NCBI GenBank assembly: GCA_963978895.1
Contig: OZ022246.1
Location: forward strand, 21,234,859-21,298,858
DNA length: 64,000 bases
Reading direction: 5' to 3'
Source: Erpobdella octoculata
Taxonomy: Eukaryota; Annelida; Clitellata; Hirudinida; Erpobdellidae
Under the pieces are notes generated by a model, which ran no database searches, was not told the DNA's origin, and saw only the letters and a program-made list of their open reading frames with translations. The position numbers and the translations under genes are program-made. Below are positions 60,800 to 64,000 of this stretch, one piece after another; within the stretch, counting starts at the first letter, position 1; each line of letters begins with the position of its first letter.

Positions 60800-62340
60800 A
60801 ATTTTAGAGTAATTATTAAAAAACATACAAAATAATTAAGACCAAAAATATTGAATAAATAATTCAAGGCCAACATGATGCCTACAGACAGATACTTTAC
60901 TAACAAGGCAGCAAAGTATCTGTAGTACAAATACTTTACTACCAAGGCAAAATTATTGAACAATAAAACTTGTGAATTGCTGTGTATTTATTTTACCATG
61001 GAAAGTAAAAAAATTGGCTAAAACAAACCCAAAAATAATAGGAAAAATGTTTTTGAGAAGTGGGAGTTGTGCATGCACTTGTTCCTTTTTAAATCCTTTA
61101 TATTATTTTCGATTGTCTTCCTGTCGGTCACAAACTTTGAGTCTCAAAATTAACTCACTTCCCGTTATCCGATCGAGCTGAAATTTGGCACATCGACTTG
61201 GGCTGCGAGACAATTGAATCTATCAAAATTTCAGTTTGATCGGATATTGTATAATTAAGTTTTTCAAAAAACACCAAATTTTAACGGATTTTTAATTTTT
61301 AAATTTGGCTCTGGGCTGTAAAAGGAATTAGTACCGGAAAATTGTTTGTTGTTGTTTGCCCGGTGAAACTTTTCTCGCATCTTCAAAGCATTTTACATAC
61401 AACATCAATAATTTCGTCATTTTAGCAGTCCAATTTCACTAAGGTAACGAGAGAAGTGATGTCAATAGGATGACAAATTTCATGTGATAAACCGAATTCA
61501 CTCCTAATAGAAACAGAAAGACTGAAGAAACAAACAATTTCCCTTATATTTATAATCTTGTTGTTCCTTAAAAGTAACATGTGAATCAATATGCTGTGAT
61601 GATGAAAAATAGGCAGAGAACAACAATTCAAATAAAATAAAAATCTAGGATCGTATATAAAGGATTTATAATAAAAACTTTGTTTTGATGGGTTAGTTTT
61701 TTACAGACTCATAACACCCCCCTTTTGGCCGTCTAGTTACGCCTATGTCTGCGGGGGCCCTGAATCTTAAGCTACGCCACTGCGTCATACTAGTTCATAC
61801 TCTTAACTCTTGCATTATTCTTTGAAAGATAGTCAACCGGCTATCTTTATCTAGATAATAACTAGTATCCTATATTATATAACAATGCAATATAAGTATA
61901 TTAATAACCCAGCCTACCCAGCCAGGCATACAGGAAGGTTTAATCATGCATTTCTTATAAAACGGAGTGCTGATGACTGACTATTGGCCAATATAAACGT
62001 GCTTTTGATAATTGAAAATAGCGCCTAAATCAGGCGCGTAAATAAATACTATGCGAAACAGAAACTCAGTTTTTTCTACGCTACATCACGCGCCAAACCG
62101 GTTAATAAGAAAAGCTTATAAGCTGTCGGTTATTGAGTTACAGTTACCAGCACCGATAAATGTATTGCAAAGAAACAGGTGCTTAAGCAATTTTAGAGTA
62201 ATATTTATTTATGAAAGTATGTGTTATCGATTTTCTTTTAATAAACATTTTTTAACAACACAAGTTTCTGTGAGAAATTAAAACCGTACTGATAGAAGCT
62301 CATACCTTGTTTTTTTTTATTTAAAGCTTTTAATTTGTTG
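60800..62340. other. No gene recognised
   Basis: AT-rich. A short remnant near 61711-61790 (CCCCCCTTTTGGCCGTC to AAGCTACGCCACTG) looks like the edge of another hAT-type element on the minus strand. Confidence 0.45.
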
Positions 62341-62347
62341 ACCAGAA

Positions 62348-62782
62348 ATGTCCAAATCAAACAAATCTTCAGGTACAAAACGACAAGAACCAAAGCAAGC
62401 TCAATCCAATGGAAAACTAGGAGCTGCTTCTAAAAAAACTTCAAAAAAGACTGCCTCATTGGAGACTTGCAAAACTTCCTCTAAAGCTGAATTAGAAAAT
62501 GATCTATTTCCCAGTCCACCAGCAACTCCTCCACATTTTGAAAGAGTTTCTTCAGTTCTTGAGCCATCAACAAGTTCAGATTCAAACAGTGATATTTTCC
62601 AAAGACTTAAATCCATACAAAAAGAAAAAGGCTTCCTCGGCGTCGACTCTTCAAAAAAGCAAAATGCCACAAATACGTCTCTTTGCAACTTGTTCAAAAA
62701 ACACTTTTTATTGTTTTTAAAAAATGAAACCAATTTAAAGTGGGAAGAAGCCAGCACTGGTTCATATTACGACAAAACGCAG
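62348..62782 (+). CDS. First coding exon of an unrecognised gene
   Basis: The ATG lies two bases after a TTGACCAG acceptor and opens 145 codons, ending AAAACGCAG before GTTTGA, a donor in phase 0. The N terminus is Lys/Ser-rich (MSKSNKSSGTKRQEPK) and probably disordered. The C-terminal half (SDIFQRLKSIQKEKGFLGV, then LCNLFKKHFLLFLKNETNLKW) looks like the start of a folded helical domain. A next exon could start at 62843 (QFSEEIIT) after a 60-base intron, where a large palindrome begins at once. I cannot name the family. Confidence 0.6.
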
Positions 62783-62869
62783 GTTTGATCAGTTTGTTTA
62801 ATGTTTAACACGTTTAATCTAAAAAATAGTACTTTATTTCAGCAGTTTAGTGAAGAAATAATCACGTGT

Positions 62870-63646
62870 GTGAAGTTAGCAAAATTGCTGGCCGGCCGTG
62901 CAAATAAAATAAAAAACATTTTTTTTGTGCACTGGGGCTGTGATATGCATCGTTGGATGGGGTTTTTTTAATAGAATATAATGGTAAAATTGGGTTTTCT
63001 TCGGTTCAACAAATAAAAAAGGTATAAGCCAAAAACGACGATATTCCGATGAAAATTGCCTAAAATAAACATTAGCTCTTCTTTGAAATATTATTACTTT
63101 TTTTAACTGCTGCACTGGGAATATCCGAGACGCTAGTTTTTAGACACTTTAATTACAAATCCAACGATGTAACTCTCGCTTCTATAACATAATAAATAAA
63201 AAAGTTATCGAATAAAACGTCGGACCGTATGCCAATTTTTCTCAGCTAAACGAAACGTAAACAAACTAACAAACAGCGGAGCATTTGTTTAGCTGAGAGA
63301 AATTGGTATACGGTTCGACGTTTTATTCGATAACTTTTTTATTTATTAAGTTATAGAAGCAGGAGTTTACATCGTTGGATTTGATATTGAATTATCTAAA
63401 AACAAGCGGTTTGGCGTTTCGGATAATCCCAGTTCAGCAGTTAAATAAAGTAATAATAATTCAAAGAGCTAACGTTTATTTTATGCAATTTTCATCGGAA
63501 ACTCGTCGTTTTTGGCTTTGTTGAACCGAAGAAAACCCAATTATACCATTAGATTCCATTTAAAAAACCCACCCAAGGAGGTATAGAACAGCCCCAGTGC
63601 ACAATTTTATTTTAATTTGCACGTCCAGCAATATTGCAAACTTCAC
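62870..63646. mobile_element. Foldback element / long palindrome, 777 bp
   Basis: The left arm from GTGAAGTT (62870) to CTCAGCTAAAC (about 63254) recurs inverted at about 63287-63646, with roughly 85-90% identity by eye. A loop of about 32 bases separates the arms. No coding content and no clear target duplication. RNA from either strand would form a hairpin of more than 350 base pairs. Confidence 0.92.
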
Positions 63647-63649
63647 CCG

Positions 63650-64000
63650 CATAAAATATTCAGATTGAATCAATTAAGTGAAAACATTGTTAAATTTGCT
63701 AAATATAATATACACCAGCTGATTTATCAGTATTACAATATAATTACACGCGGTTTCTCAAAAGAACGGTTTTGTTTTCATCGTAGGCGTCTGCAGGCAG
63801 CAGCAGCATAACTTCGGCGTAAAAACCTGTTTAAAATGTAAACTGATGTCTAAGTCACACAAACGTGTGACGCATGTATATAGTAGTACACACATTTATA
63901 TACTGTAGTGTAGGCCCATTTCGTCAATTTAAATGAAGAATGAAAATGTTTGAAAATTTTTATAACTGGTGTAAATCCTAAGGAACTGTAAGATCGATCA
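63650..64000. other. No gene recognised at right edge
   Basis: AT-rich; probably intron or flank of the gene starting at 62348. Confidence 0.4.

Overview
The window is metazoan nuclear DNA: AT-rich, with small exons separated by introns, dense microsatellites, tRNA-derived SINEs and many short DNA transposons. The CHST15-type sulfotransferase, the SINE with an (ATT)n tail and the large amount of hAT-type and Helitron-like debris suggest a lophotrochozoan, perhaps a mollusc. That placement is inference from sequence style, not a database result.

Layout. 1-8.9 kb: repeats only (microsatellites, a TIR element, a SINE). 8.9-17.6 kb: mostly repeats, with one possible tiny 5' coding exon at 8922. 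17663-21334 (+): one large GC-richer exon for a protein with a CARD-like N terminus, proline-rich SH3-ligand-like stretches, an SH2 domain without the FLVR arginine, and a tyrosine-kinase-like domain without HRD and DFG aspartates. 25270-30700 (+): eight exons of a CHST15-like carbohydrate sulfotransferase whose PAPS-binding loops are degraded. 31706-33466 (+): a 586-codon Gln/Pro-rich open exon without a start codon, joinable in phase to the sulfotransferase. 34251-34397 (+): a possible orphan 3' exon. 35205-40589 (-): CMTR2 (cap-2 2'-O-methyltransferase), all 12 coding exons resolved, with a 62-copy 17-bp minisatellite in intron 1. 40.7-45 kb: nested hAT-type elements. 45864-47996 (-): a multicopy-type PIN/CXC protein with a 7-bp duplication that shifts the frame at its C terminus. 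51004-54591 (-): a two-RRM protein of the lark/RBM4/RBM14 type, all eight coding exons resolved. 55.9-60.2 kb: three hAT-type MITEs with perfect 8-bp target-site duplications. 62348-62782 (+): first coding exon of an unrecognised gene, followed by a 777-bp palindrome.

Functionally, CMTR2 (cap modification) and the RRM protein (RNA processing) are housekeeping RNA genes. The SH2-pseudokinase looks like a signalling or immune adaptor. The sulfotransferase-like protein would be a Golgi enzyme or pseudoenzyme. These genes are neighbours, not an operon. The strongest candidate for something undescribed is the CARD-like/SH2/pseudokinase architecture. Next come the P-loop-degenerate sulfotransferase with its possible Gln/Pro tail, and the acceptor-like minisatellite in CMTR2 intron 1.
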